From assembly GCF_900090325.1 (NCBI RefSeq), contig NZ_FMHW01000002.1, positions 434,001-498,000 on the forward strand: a stretch of 64,000 nucleotides of DNA, read 5' to 3'. The position numbers and the translations under genes were made by a program. Positions 30,963-37,932 of this stretch are shown piece after piece. Under the pieces are notes generated by a model. That model had not been told where the DNA came from, searched no databases, and was given only the letters and a program-made list of their open reading frames with translations. This stretch comes from Micromonospora pallida (lineage in GTDB: Bacteria > Actinomycetota > Actinomycetes > Mycobacteriales > Micromonosporaceae). Each line of letters begins with the position of its first letter. Position 1 is the first letter of the stretch.

Positions 30963-31253
30963 GTGCCTCAGCGGGATGATGAGCCTTCTCGGAGGCAAGA
31001 GCGCCGGGAGCCCCGGAGTCGGCGTCGTGATCGCCGGGAGCAGTCAAGCCCGCCAACTGAGCCACGTGGCGGCATCACCTCGGAGGCGATCGGATGGTGG
31101 ACGTCCGCGTCTGCGGCGAGCTACGCAACTTTCCAGGAGTTTCTTCCGGCCATTCCAAAGACGATCGTCGGTACGGTGCTCGCAACAGCGGGTGCCGTCG
31201 GGGCGTTCAAGGCTTGGAGAGAACGGCGGAACAGGCGGAGGGATGAGGCATGA
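30963..31253 (+). CDS. small basic single-span membrane protein, module copy B
   Basis: 96 residues from GTG 30963. N-terminal Arg-rich region (RRQERREPRSRRRDRRE), then one hydrophobic segment around FLPAIPKTIVGTVLATAGAV and a basic end (WRERRNRRRDEA). It is homologous to 29687-29989 but clearly diverged. The stop overlaps the next ATG (ATGA). Topology with the basic part in the cytosol is expected. Confidence 0.65.
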   Translation: MPQRDDEPSRRQERREPRSRRRDRREQSSPPTEPRGGITSEAIGWWTSASAASYATFQEFLPAIPKTIVGTVLATAGAVGAFKAWRERRNRRRDEA

Positions 31254-31699
31254 AGATTGATGAGCAGGTCGAGGTTCAGGTCCGTTCGGTTCTCGACGCC
31301 GTGGTGCACCGCAACGCTCCTCGCCTTGAGGAGACGGTCCGTGAGATGTCTGGTCGAGGCATACTCCAACAGGGCACTGAACTTGCAGTGGCCATCTCCG
31401 GGTTCGTTCTCTTTGAGATTCACGATGGCCTGCCGTCGAGGGATCAGATCAACGAACTGGCTGGCGACATCGCTGAGCAGGAGGCATGGATGTCGCCGAG
31501 CGTCGAGGATGTGCGGGCCTACTTGACCGCCTTGGCGGAGAAGACGCCGCTGTCAGAGACGCTGCCTCACGAGGCGATTGTGGTTCTCCCGTACCTGGTT
31601 GCCGCGAACCTGCTCGCCACCGCTTCCAAGCCGGAAGATGGCGAGTGGTGGTTCAAGTACCTGGACAAGGTGGAAGCCGCGATCGAGGCTGCGGGGTAG
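31250..31699 (+). CDS. MKID-type helical protein, module copy B
   Basis: 149 residues, ATG overlapping the previous stop. Starts MKIDEQVEVQVRSVLDAVVH, ends EWWFKYLDKVEAAIEAAG. The middle (ISGFVLFEIHDGLPSRDQIN, LPYLVAANLLATASKPEDGE) aligns with copy A at low identity, while the last 60 nt are nearly identical in DNA. Function unknown. Confidence 0.75.
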   Translation: MKIDEQVEVQVRSVLDAVVHRNAPRLEETVREMSGRGILQQGTELAVAISGFVLFEIHDGLPSRDQINELAGDIAEQEAWMSPSVEDVRAYLTALAEKTPLSETLPHEAIVVLPYLVAANLLATASKPEDGEWWFKYLDKVEAAIEAAG

Positions 31700-31784
31700 A
31701 CCGGCTATTGCTTGCGGAGGACCGGTCGCGCGCCCTCGTGTAGCGGTTCTTAAGGCCGGATCCGTCGGCTGGTGTCGGGCATTC

Positions 31785-31837
31785 GTGAATCTTGGACATT
31801 TATCGTTGCGACAGGACGGTAAGTGTCCAAGATTCAC
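31785..31837. repeat. palindromic element GTGAATCTTGGACA, member 1
   Basis: Perfect 14-bp arms at 31785-31798 and 31824-31837, 25-nt centre containing GACGG. A related element with shorter arms lies at 32670-32715. The stretch 31700-31978 otherwise shows no gene. Confidence 0.7.
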
Positions 31838-31978
31838 ACTCGGCGCGAGGCGCAGAAAACGAGGGGCGAGGCGCGGGGGCGATGGGTGTGCGAGTGGAGC
31901 CGCGGCGTGGGCAGCAGCATGCAGGCGGCCGTTCAGGCCGGCGGCCTCGGGCCCGTTGCTCGCGCTCAGGCCAGCACA

Positions 31979-32623
31979 ATGACTGTCGTGGTACGGGGGC
32001 ATGATCGGTTGCGGTGGGTGGCGGCTGGGCCGGTCGTGGGGACGGCGTTGGGTGCCGTCGACTCGGTGGTGAACCATGTGCCGGTCTGGCTTGGCGAAGT
32101 CGGCACCGCACGCGCCGAGCGCGGTGGCTGGTCGCAGGCCGCCGAGTTCGCGAGTCTCGTGCTCAACGCCGGATGGGCGTGGGCCGGGGCGGCTGTGCTG
32201 GTGGGCTGGCTGGTGAGCAGGCACCCGCGACCCGCGGTGGGATTGCTGCGCGGGGCGGCAGCCGGAGCCCTCACGTTGGTGTTCGCCACCGTCGCCTACT
32301 ACGGCATGGACGTGCTCTCCGACGGCGGTCCGTGGTGGTACGGGGCGACCGGGTACTGGCTGATCGCCAGCGTGCTGCTCGGCCCGGTGCTCGGGGTTGT
32401 CGGCGCGTTGATCCGGCGACCTGGGCCGGTCGGGACACTCGCCGCACTGCTGGTGCCGGCCGGCGCTGCCCTACAGATGGTGGTGCTGCCTCCGCCGCCG
32501 GACAGCCTGATGGCTCAGCCGGTGCGGCTGACGGTGTGGACATCGGCGGCAATAGCCACTGTGTTGATTATCCGTACGAGGGGTCGGCGCGGGGTCCTGG
32601 CGCCATCGGTCAGGCCAGGCTGA
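31979..32623 (+). CDS. multi-span membrane protein (DUF6518-like)
   Basis: 214 residues from ATG 31979; no Shine-Dalgarno. Several hydrophobic helices are visible: VAAGPVVGTALGAVDSVV, FASLVLNAGWAWAGAAVLVG, GAAAGALTLVFATVAYYGMD, YWLIASVLLGPVLGVVGALI, TLAALLVPAGAALQMVVL and TVWTSAAIATVLII. The order and the NAGWAWAGAAVLVGW motif recall DUF6518 proteins (from memory, uncertain). Function unknown. It lies between two copies of the palindromic TCTTGGAC element. Confidence 0.7.
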   Translation: MTVVVRGHDRLRWVAAGPVVGTALGAVDSVVNHVPVWLGEVGTARAERGGWSQAAEFASLVLNAGWAWAGAAVLVGWLVSRHPRPAVGLLRGAAAGALTLVFATVAYYGMDVLSDGGPWWYGATGYWLIASVLLGPVLGVVGALIRRPGPVGTLAALLVPAGAALQMVVLPPPPDSLMAQPVRLTVWTSAAIATVLIIRTRGRRGVLAPSVRPG

Positions 32624-32669
32624 GGCGCGACTGACGTGTCGCGGTCTCGACGTTGCCCGTGACGGAGAG

Positions 32670-32715
32670 ATCTTGGACGGTTACCGTGGTGGCCGGACGG
32701 ACAGGTGTCCAAGAT
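32670..32715. repeat. palindromic element ATCTTGGAC, member 2
   Basis: Arms ATCTTGGAC (32670-32678) and GTCCAAGAT (32707-32715); the centre also holds GGACGGACAGG. Same design as the element at 31785. It ends 27 nt before the next gene and could sit in its leader. Confidence 0.65.
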
Positions 32716-32742
32716 AGACAGTCGGGGTGCGGAGGTGGCGAG

Positions 32743-33180
32743 ATGAGCGACGCCGGTGCCGGTGGGCGCTTGGGTGGGGAGTTGGACGGGTTCCGGATCG
32801 GGTACGTGCCGGCCGGCGTCGGTGACCTGGTCACGGACTTCGCCACCGAGTGGGACGACGTCCGGTTCGTCTCGCGGGTGTGGGAGCGCGAGACCGCCGA
32901 GGGGGCGTGGGTCGACCTGCGGGTGCACGTTCTGCGCGGTGACCGGCTCGCCACTCTCGCCGACCTGCGCGACTTCCTGGCCGGATACCACGAGCGCGAC
33001 GCCGACGACCCGTCCCTGGCCGAGTTCCACGTCGGCGACGCGGCCGGGCTGATCGGGCCGTCCGAGGCGTTCTGGCTGGTGGCGCCCGGAGTTGGGATCG
33101 ACGTCATCGCCAACCCCGAGGCGGCCGACAGCCAGGAGCTCGCCACCGTGGCGCAGGCCATCCTCCCGCTGGCGGGGTAG
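32743..33180 (+). CDS. conserved hypothetical protein, 145 aa
   Basis: ATG 32743 with GGAGGTGG before it. Soluble alpha/beta protein: FRIGYVPAGVGDLVTDFATE, RFVSRVWERETAEGAWVDLR, AGLIGPSEAFWLVAPGVGID and QELATVAQAILPLAG. The shape (short strands, a single helix each side) resembles small secreted or cytosolic proteins of unknown function in Micromonosporaceae; no signal peptide or catalytic motif is visible. Confidence 0.7.
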   Translation: MSDAGAGGRLGGELDGFRIGYVPAGVGDLVTDFATEWDDVRFVSRVWERETAEGAWVDLRVHVLRGDRLATLADLRDFLAGYHERDADDPSLAEFHVGDAAGLIGPSEAFWLVAPGVGIDVIANPEAADSQELATVAQAILPLAG

Positions 33181-33340
33181 CCGGCAACTTGACGCCTCGG
33201 GTCCGGTGGGGAGTGATCCACGCGGGACGACGGACGGGACCGTCGGCGCCACCGTCGTCCAGCGTGACTCAGCTTCGCATGACAAGATCCGCCTTGATCT
33301 GGGCGGACGGCCCGGTGGTGATCAGGAAGTCGAGGGTGAG

Positions 33341-34132
33341 ATGGAGTTTCTGGCCAGCCCCGAGCTGTGGGTCGCGTTCGCGACCCTGCTCCTGCTGGAG
33401 ATCGTGCTCGGTATCGACAACGTGGTGTTCATTTCGATTCTGTCCGGCCGGCTGCCCGAGCACCAGCAGGCCCGGGCGCGGACGATCGGCCTCTCGCTGG
33501 CGCTGATCACCCGGCTCCTCCTACTGGCGTCCCTGTCCTGGGTGATCGGTCTGACCGCCCCGCTGTTCACCGTCCTGGGTCAGGAGATCTCCGGGCGGGA
33601 CCTGATCCTGCTGCTGGGTGGTCTGTTCCTGCTCGGCAAGGCGACGTACGAGATCCACGAGCACCTGGAGGGGGCCGACCACGCCCGGTCCGGCAAGGCC
33701 GCCTCGTTCGCCTCGGTCATCGCGCAGATTCTCGTCCTCGACGTGGTCTTCTCGCTCGACTCGGTGATCACCGCGGTCGGCATGGTCGACGAACTCGTGA
33801 TCATGGTGGCGGCGGTGATCATCGCGATGGTGATCATGCTGCTCTCGGCCGGTGCGGTCAGCGGCTTCGTGAACCGGCACCCGACCGTGAAGATGCTGGC
33901 GCTGTCGTTCCTGCTGCTGATCGGGGCCAGCCTGATCGCCGAGGGCTTCGACCAGCACATCCCGAAGGGCTACGTGTACGGGCCGATCGCCTTCTCGATC
34001 TTCGTCGAGTTCCTGAACCTGCGGGTCCGGTCCAAGCAGAAGCGCGCGGAGACGCCGGTCCACCTGCACCCGACGTACGTGAAGAATGGGCAGACCGGCA
34101 CGGGCGGGGAAAGCGTCCCGGCCGGCAAGTGA
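33341..34132 (+). CDS. TerC family membrane protein
   Basis: 263 residues from ATG 33341 (GAGGGTGAG before it). Seven hydrophobic helices; the two family motifs are LLEIVLGIDNVVFISIL and VVFSLDSVITAVGMVDEL, whose Asp residues likely bind a metal ion. This is the YoaE/YkoY-like branch. TerC proteins export Mn2+ or act in metal homeostasis and in metallation of exported enzymes; the name from tellurite resistance is historical. TTGACG near 33188 may be a -35 box. I see no yybP-ykoY riboswitch in the leader. Confidence 0.9.
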   Translation: MEFLASPELWVAFATLLLLEIVLGIDNVVFISILSGRLPEHQQARARTIGLSLALITRLLLLASLSWVIGLTAPLFTVLGQEISGRDLILLLGGLFLLGKATYEIHEHLEGADHARSGKAASFASVIAQILVLDVVFSLDSVITAVGMVDELVIMVAAVIIAMVIMLLSAGAVSGFVNRHPTVKMLALSFLLLIGASLIAEGFDQHIPKGYVYGPIAFSIFVEFLNLRVRSKQKRAETPVHLHPTYVKNGQTGTGGESVPAGK

Positions 34133-34161
34133 CCGATCGGGCCGACCACGGAGGTGGCGAC

Positions 34162-34704
34162 GTGGCCAAACTGCTGTACTCGGCGTCGATGTCGACGGAC
34201 GGGTTCATCGCCGGAGTAGGCGGCGACATGTCCTGGCTGACGCCGTACCTCGGCCCGAACCCGACCGTGGACGACCTCGCCGCGCGCACCGGCGCGCTGC
34301 TCGTCGGCCGGCGGACCTTCGGCGGCGACGACCCGTACCGCGACCTGCCGGGGGAGGGGGAGGCGTTCGGGGGCGGCTGGGACGGGCCGCAGTTCGTGCT
34401 CACCCACCGCCCGCCGGCCGAGCCGGTGCCCGGCGTCACCTTCGTCACCGACCTGGCGACGGCCGTCACGCGGGCGCGGGCAGCGGCCGGCGACGGGTAC
34501 GTCAACGTCCTCGGCGCGGACGTCGCCCGGCAGTGTCTCGCCGCAGGCCTGCTGGACGAGGTGCTGGTCTCCGTCACGCCCGTGCTGCTCGGCGACGGGG
34601 TACGGCTCTTCGACCACCCGGGTGGGTCGACCGTCCGGCTCGAACCGATCAGCGTCACCCAGACGCCGCCGGTCACCAACCTCTGGCTGCGCGTGGTGCG
34701 CTGA
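34162..34704 (+). CDS. RibD C-terminal/dihydrofolate reductase-like protein
   Basis: 180 residues from GTG 34162 with GGAGGTGG before it. Motifs: LLYSASMSTDGFIAG at the start, TGALLVGRRTFGGDD, QFVLTHRPPA, and VNVLGADVARQCLAAGLLDE with VSVTPVLLGDGVRLF at the end, all typical of stand-alone RibD_C reductases. They use NADPH on an unknown substrate. It starts 29 nt after terC and ends before a terminator. Confidence 0.88.
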   Translation: MAKLLYSASMSTDGFIAGVGGDMSWLTPYLGPNPTVDDLAARTGALLVGRRTFGGDDPYRDLPGEGEAFGGGWDGPQFVLTHRPPAEPVPGVTFVTDLATAVTRARAAAGDGYVNVLGADVARQCLAAGLLDEVLVSVTPVLLGDGVRLFDHPGGSTVRLEPISVTQTPPVTNLWLRVVR

Positions 34705-34724
34705 GCGGCCGACGCCGCAACCGG

Positions 34725-34755
34725 AAGGGGCCGCCCCGAATCGGGGCGGCCCCTT
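34725..34755 (+). terminator. 13-bp stem terminator
   Basis: Perfect stem 34725-34737 with 34743-34755, loop GAATC, followed by CGTGTT. It lies 20 nt after the reductase stop; a classic intrinsic terminator shape. Confidence 0.85.
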
Positions 34756-34801
34756 CGTGTTGCCCGAAGGACATCACTCGTTACTCGCCCGTAACTTTTC
34801 A

Positions 34802-34831
34802 TTGACGTTGACGAATTGTGGCAGGCATCAT
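34802..34831 (+). promoter_or_regulatory. promoter of secreted lipase gene
   Basis: TTGACG (34802-34807), 18-nt spacer, CATCAT (34826-34831). A second TTGACG follows at once (34808-34813). The leader is about 65 nt, with CGGAGGG before the lipase ATG. Confidence 0.5.
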
Positions 34832-34904
34832 GTGTCCACGATCGATCGGAAGTCCCCGCCAGTTTCCCGCCACCACCGGGACCACCCCCACGGAGGGCGC
34901 AGCC

Positions 34905-35738
34905 ATGCTGCTCCGAAAGATCCTCGTCACCGCCACGGCCGCCACCGCGTTCCTGGTGCCTGCCACCGCCGCCATAGCCGCCCCGACACCCGCCCCCGCC
35001 GACAGTGCGACCGCCGCGACCGCGACCGACAGCACGACCGCGGCGACCGGTACGACCGCGTCCGGGGTCGGCACGGCCGCCGCCAACCCGATCATCGTCG
35101 TCGGTGGCCTCTCCGGGGTCGCCATCGCGTACGAGCCGCTGGCCGCCCGGCTGCGCGCCGACGGCTACCGGGTCAACATCTACCAGCTTCCCGGCCTCGG
35201 GCTCGGCGACATCGCCGCCTCCGCCCGCTCCTTCAGCACGTACGTCGCCCAGGTGCGGGCTGCCACCGGCGCGGCCAAGGTGGACCTGGTCGCCCACTCC
35301 GAGGGTGGCCTGGTCTCCCGCTACTACCTGAAGAACCTGGGTGGCACCGGCTCGGTCGGCCGGCTGATCACCCTGGGCAGCCCGCACTACGGCACGTACA
35401 TCGCCGACATCGCCAAGTTCCTCGGCCTCGGCGACTGCCTCGGGATCGTCGCCTGCCAGCAGATGGCGATCGGCTCGACGTTCCTCAACGACCTGAACGC
35501 CGGGGACGACACCCCGGGCGCCGTCCGCTACACCACCATCCGAACCCTCCAGGACGAGCTGGTCCGCCCAACCGGGAACGCCACCCTCGGCGACGGGGCG
35601 GTCAACGCGCTGGTGCAGAGCTGGTGCCCGCTGCGCATCGTCGCGCACGTCGGGCTGGTGGTCGACGGCACCACCTACACCATGATCCAGGACGCGCTCG
35701 CGGACCGGGCGATCACCCCGGACTGCTGGGCCATCTGA
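34905..35738 (+). CDS. secreted lipase/esterase (alpha/beta hydrolase)
   Basis: 277 residues from ATG 34905, with CGGAGGG upstream. Signal peptide LLRKILVTATAATAFLVPAT to an AIAA site, then an Ala/Thr-rich linker to about residue 65. Hydrolase core: NPIIVVGGLSGVAIAYEPLA (oxyanion region), LVAHSEGGLVSRYYLKNL with nucleophile Ser132 (AHSEG, as in lipase class 2 LipA-type enzymes), ITLGSPHYGT, and a late His in RIVAHVGLVVDG. Acts outside the cell on ester substrates, probably lipids. Confidence 0.88.
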   Translation: MLLRKILVTATAATAFLVPATAAIAAPTPAPADSATAATATDSTTAATGTTASGVGTAAANPIIVVGGLSGVAIAYEPLAARLRADGYRVNIYQLPGLGLGDIAASARSFSTYVAQVRAATGAAKVDLVAHSEGGLVSRYYLKNLGGTGSVGRLITLGSPHYGTYIADIAKFLGLGDCLGIVACQQMAIGSTFLNDLNAGDDTPGAVRYTTIRTLQDELVRPTGNATLGDGAVNALVQSWCPLRIVAHVGLVVDGTTYTMIQDALADRAITPDCWAI

Positions 35739-35913
35739 CGAACGTCCGCTGGTCGCGGGCCGGTACCGCCCTCGCCACGCACCGTCGACGCGCCCCAGAC
35801 GGGGCAGCACTATCACAGCGTCGGTGACCAGGTTGAGTGACCGGCCCGCACCGGCGGCAGGGGACACGATCGACAATCGTCGTCGACAACTGTCCACTTC
35901 AGAGAGGGCACTC

Positions 35914-36228
35914 GTGAAGAACAGGCTTCTGCGCGCATCCATGGTCATGGGCCTGGTGCTCGCCGGCTCCGCCGTGGTCGCCACGCCGGCGTCGGCCAGC
36001 GAGGACAAGGGCGGCGCCATCTGCGTGCTCAACCAGAACACCTGGCTGCGTGACGCGGAGCACGGCAATGTGCTGCGCACGCTGACGGCGGGGCGCGGGT
36101 TCCGGTGGCACGGCATCGGCTCCGACACCGGCACGGGCGTGCTGTGGTACTACGGGCACGGGGCGGAAGCGCCGACGCAGGACGGCTGGGTCCCCCGGGA
36201 CAACCTCTCCGGCTGCTACTGGCCGTAG
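35914..36228 (+). CDS. small secreted protein with SH3-like domain
   Basis: 104 residues from GTG 35914 with AGAGAGGG before it. Signal peptide NRLLRASMVMGLVLAGSAVV to ASA-SED. The 75-residue mature part, with AICVLNQNTWLRDAEHGNVL, GRGFRWHGIG, and a closing SGCYWP, looks like a bacterial SH3-type fold held by one Cys pair. Ligand unknown. Converges on the GMC oxidoreductase gene. Confidence 0.75.
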   Translation: MKNRLLRASMVMGLVLAGSAVVATPASASEDKGGAICVLNQNTWLRDAEHGNVLRTLTAGRGFRWHGIGSDTGTGVLWYYGHGAEAPTQDGWVPRDNLSGCYWP

Positions 36229-36277
36229 GAAGGTCGAACAGCGGGGACAGACCCGTTGAAGCGTGCCGCCGCCCGTG

Positions 36278-37861
36278 TCAGACGTGGGCGCCGAGGATGC
36301 GGTCGGCGGCGCGCCAGGCCAGCGCGGCCACCGGGCCGTTGATCCAGCCCGCCACCAGCACCGGCAGCACCGAGGCGTCCACCACCCGCAGGCCGTCCAC
36401 CCCGCGCACCCGCAGGTCGGCGTCGACCACGTCGGCGTCGTCCGGGCCCATCGCGCAGGTGCCGACGGCGTGGTAGCCGCAGTAGCCGTGCGCCAGCGCC
36501 GCGTCGAGGATCTCCCGCTCGCTACGGACGGCCGGACCGGGCAGCGTCTCCGCCACGATCCGCCGGGCGATCGGCCCGGTCGCGAAGAACTCCCGCATCC
36601 GGCGGAACGTCGCCACCGCCAGGGTGCGGTCGTACGGGTCGGTGAGGTAGCGCACCGTGATCCGGGGCGGGGTCGCCGGGGTCGGGCCGGTGATCTCCAG
36701 GCTGCCCTCGCTCTCCGGTCGGGCCACCCCGCCCAGGCACATCAGCCCTGCCTCCCGTTCCAGCTCCAGCGCCCGGCCGGGGCGGCGCGGGGCGGCGGAG
36801 AACGGGGCCATCAGCAGGACGCCGTCCGGCCGCCCGTGCGCCGACCCCGACCGCAGGTGCGCGCCCACGTCGTGCACCGGCAGAGCGAGCGGTCCCCGCT
36901 TACCGACCAGCCAGCGCATCGCCGCCAACGACTGCCCGAGGACGTTGTTCAGCATGGGGTTGTACCCGACCTGCCCGGCCAGCCGGTACTGGAGGGCCAT
37001 CATCCGGTGCTCCCGCATCCCGGCACCCACCCGGGGGCGGTCGGCCAGCACCGTCACCCCGGCGGCGCGCAGCGTGTCGGCCGGTCCGATCCCGGAGAGC
37101 TGGAGCAGTTGCGGACTGGCGATCGCGCCCGCCGCGAGGATCACCTCGGCGCGGGCGAAGACGTCGACGCTGCGCCCGTCCCGGTGCACCCGCACCCCGA
37201 CGGCCCGGCCCTGCTCGATGAGCACCCGCTGGGTCAGCGTCCGCACCCAGACGGTCAGGTTGGGCCGGTCGCGCACCGGGTGCAGGAAGGCGTGGGCGGC
37301 GCTGACCCGCCGACCGTCGCGGATGGTCGCCGTGGTGTAGCCGATCCGTTCGTCGTCGCCGTCGTTGAGGTCGTCGGTACGGCGCAGTCCCTGCCGGACC
37401 CCGGCGTCGATCATCTCCTCGCAGATCTCGTTGGTGCCGACCGCGGTGGACAGCGGCAACATCCCGCCGTCGGTGCTGTCGTGGGGACTGTCCTCGATCC
37501 GCCGGAACACCGGCCCCATCGTGTCCCAACCCCAGCCCGGGTTGCCGCGCTGCTCCAGCGCGTCCCAGTCGGCCGGCGCGCCCCGGCCGTAGATCATGCC
37601 GTTGATCGAGCTGGAGCCGCCGACCAGCCGGCCCCGCTGCCACACCTCCTGCCCGGTGGGGGTGGTGGCGGGGTAGTGCCAGGCCGTGCTCTCGTCGTCC
37701 ATGAGCTTGGAGAAGCCCTTGGGAATGCGGACGAAGAGGCTGCTGTCCCAGCCGCCGGCCTCGACCACCAGCACCCGGGTCGCCGGGTCCGCGCTGAGCC
37801 GGTGCGCCAGGACGCAGCCCGCTGTGCCCGCACCGACCACGACGTAGTCGAACTCTTCCAC
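36278..37861 (-). CDS. GMC family FAD oxidoreductase (choline dehydrogenase-like)
   Basis: 527 residues from GTG 37861. FAD motif FDYVVVGAGTAGCVLAHRL; GMC signature 1 GSSSINGMIYGRGAPADW; signature 2 in AGAIASPQLLQLSGIGP; active-site region YCGYHAVGTCAMG with the catalytic His; C-terminal VVDASVLPVLVAGWINGPVA. It oxidises an alcohol such as choline or an aliphatic or cyclic alcohol; the substrate cannot be told. No betaine genes are near. It lies downstream of the SpoIIE phosphatase gene on the same strand. Confidence 0.92.
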   Translation of the reverse strand: MEEFDYVVVGAGTAGCVLAHRLSADPATRVLVVEAGGWDSSLFVRIPKGFSKLMDDESTAWHYPATTPTGQEVWQRGRLVGGSSSINGMIYGRGAPADWDALEQRGNPGWGWDTMGPVFRRIEDSPHDSTDGGMLPLSTAVGTNEICEEMIDAGVRQGLRRTDDLNDGDDERIGYTTATIRDGRRVSAAHAFLHPVRDRPNLTVWVRTLTQRVLIEQGRAVGVRVHRDGRSVDVFARAEVILAAGAIASPQLLQLSGIGPADTLRAAGVTVLADRPRVGAGMREHRMMALQYRLAGQVGYNPMLNNVLGQSLAAMRWLVGKRGPLALPVHDVGAHLRSGSAHGRPDGVLLMAPFSAAPRRPGRALELEREAGLMCLGGVARPESEGSLEITGPTPATPPRITVRYLTDPYDRTLAVATFRRMREFFATGPIARRIVAETLPGPAVRSEREILDAALAHGYCGYHAVGTCAMGPDDADVVDADLRVRGVDGLRVVDASVLPVLVAGWINGPVAALAWRAADRILGAHV

Positions 37862-37932
37862 TCTGGACCCCCGAACCTGATGCTCTGATCAGACGGTAGT
37901 CGCTCGGTCACCCATCCCGCAGCCCGGGGCGG

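Noticed and set aside
33181-33340. yybP-ykoY manganese riboswitch before terC
   Set aside because: I could not find the conserved loops in the leader; only a possible TTGACG box.
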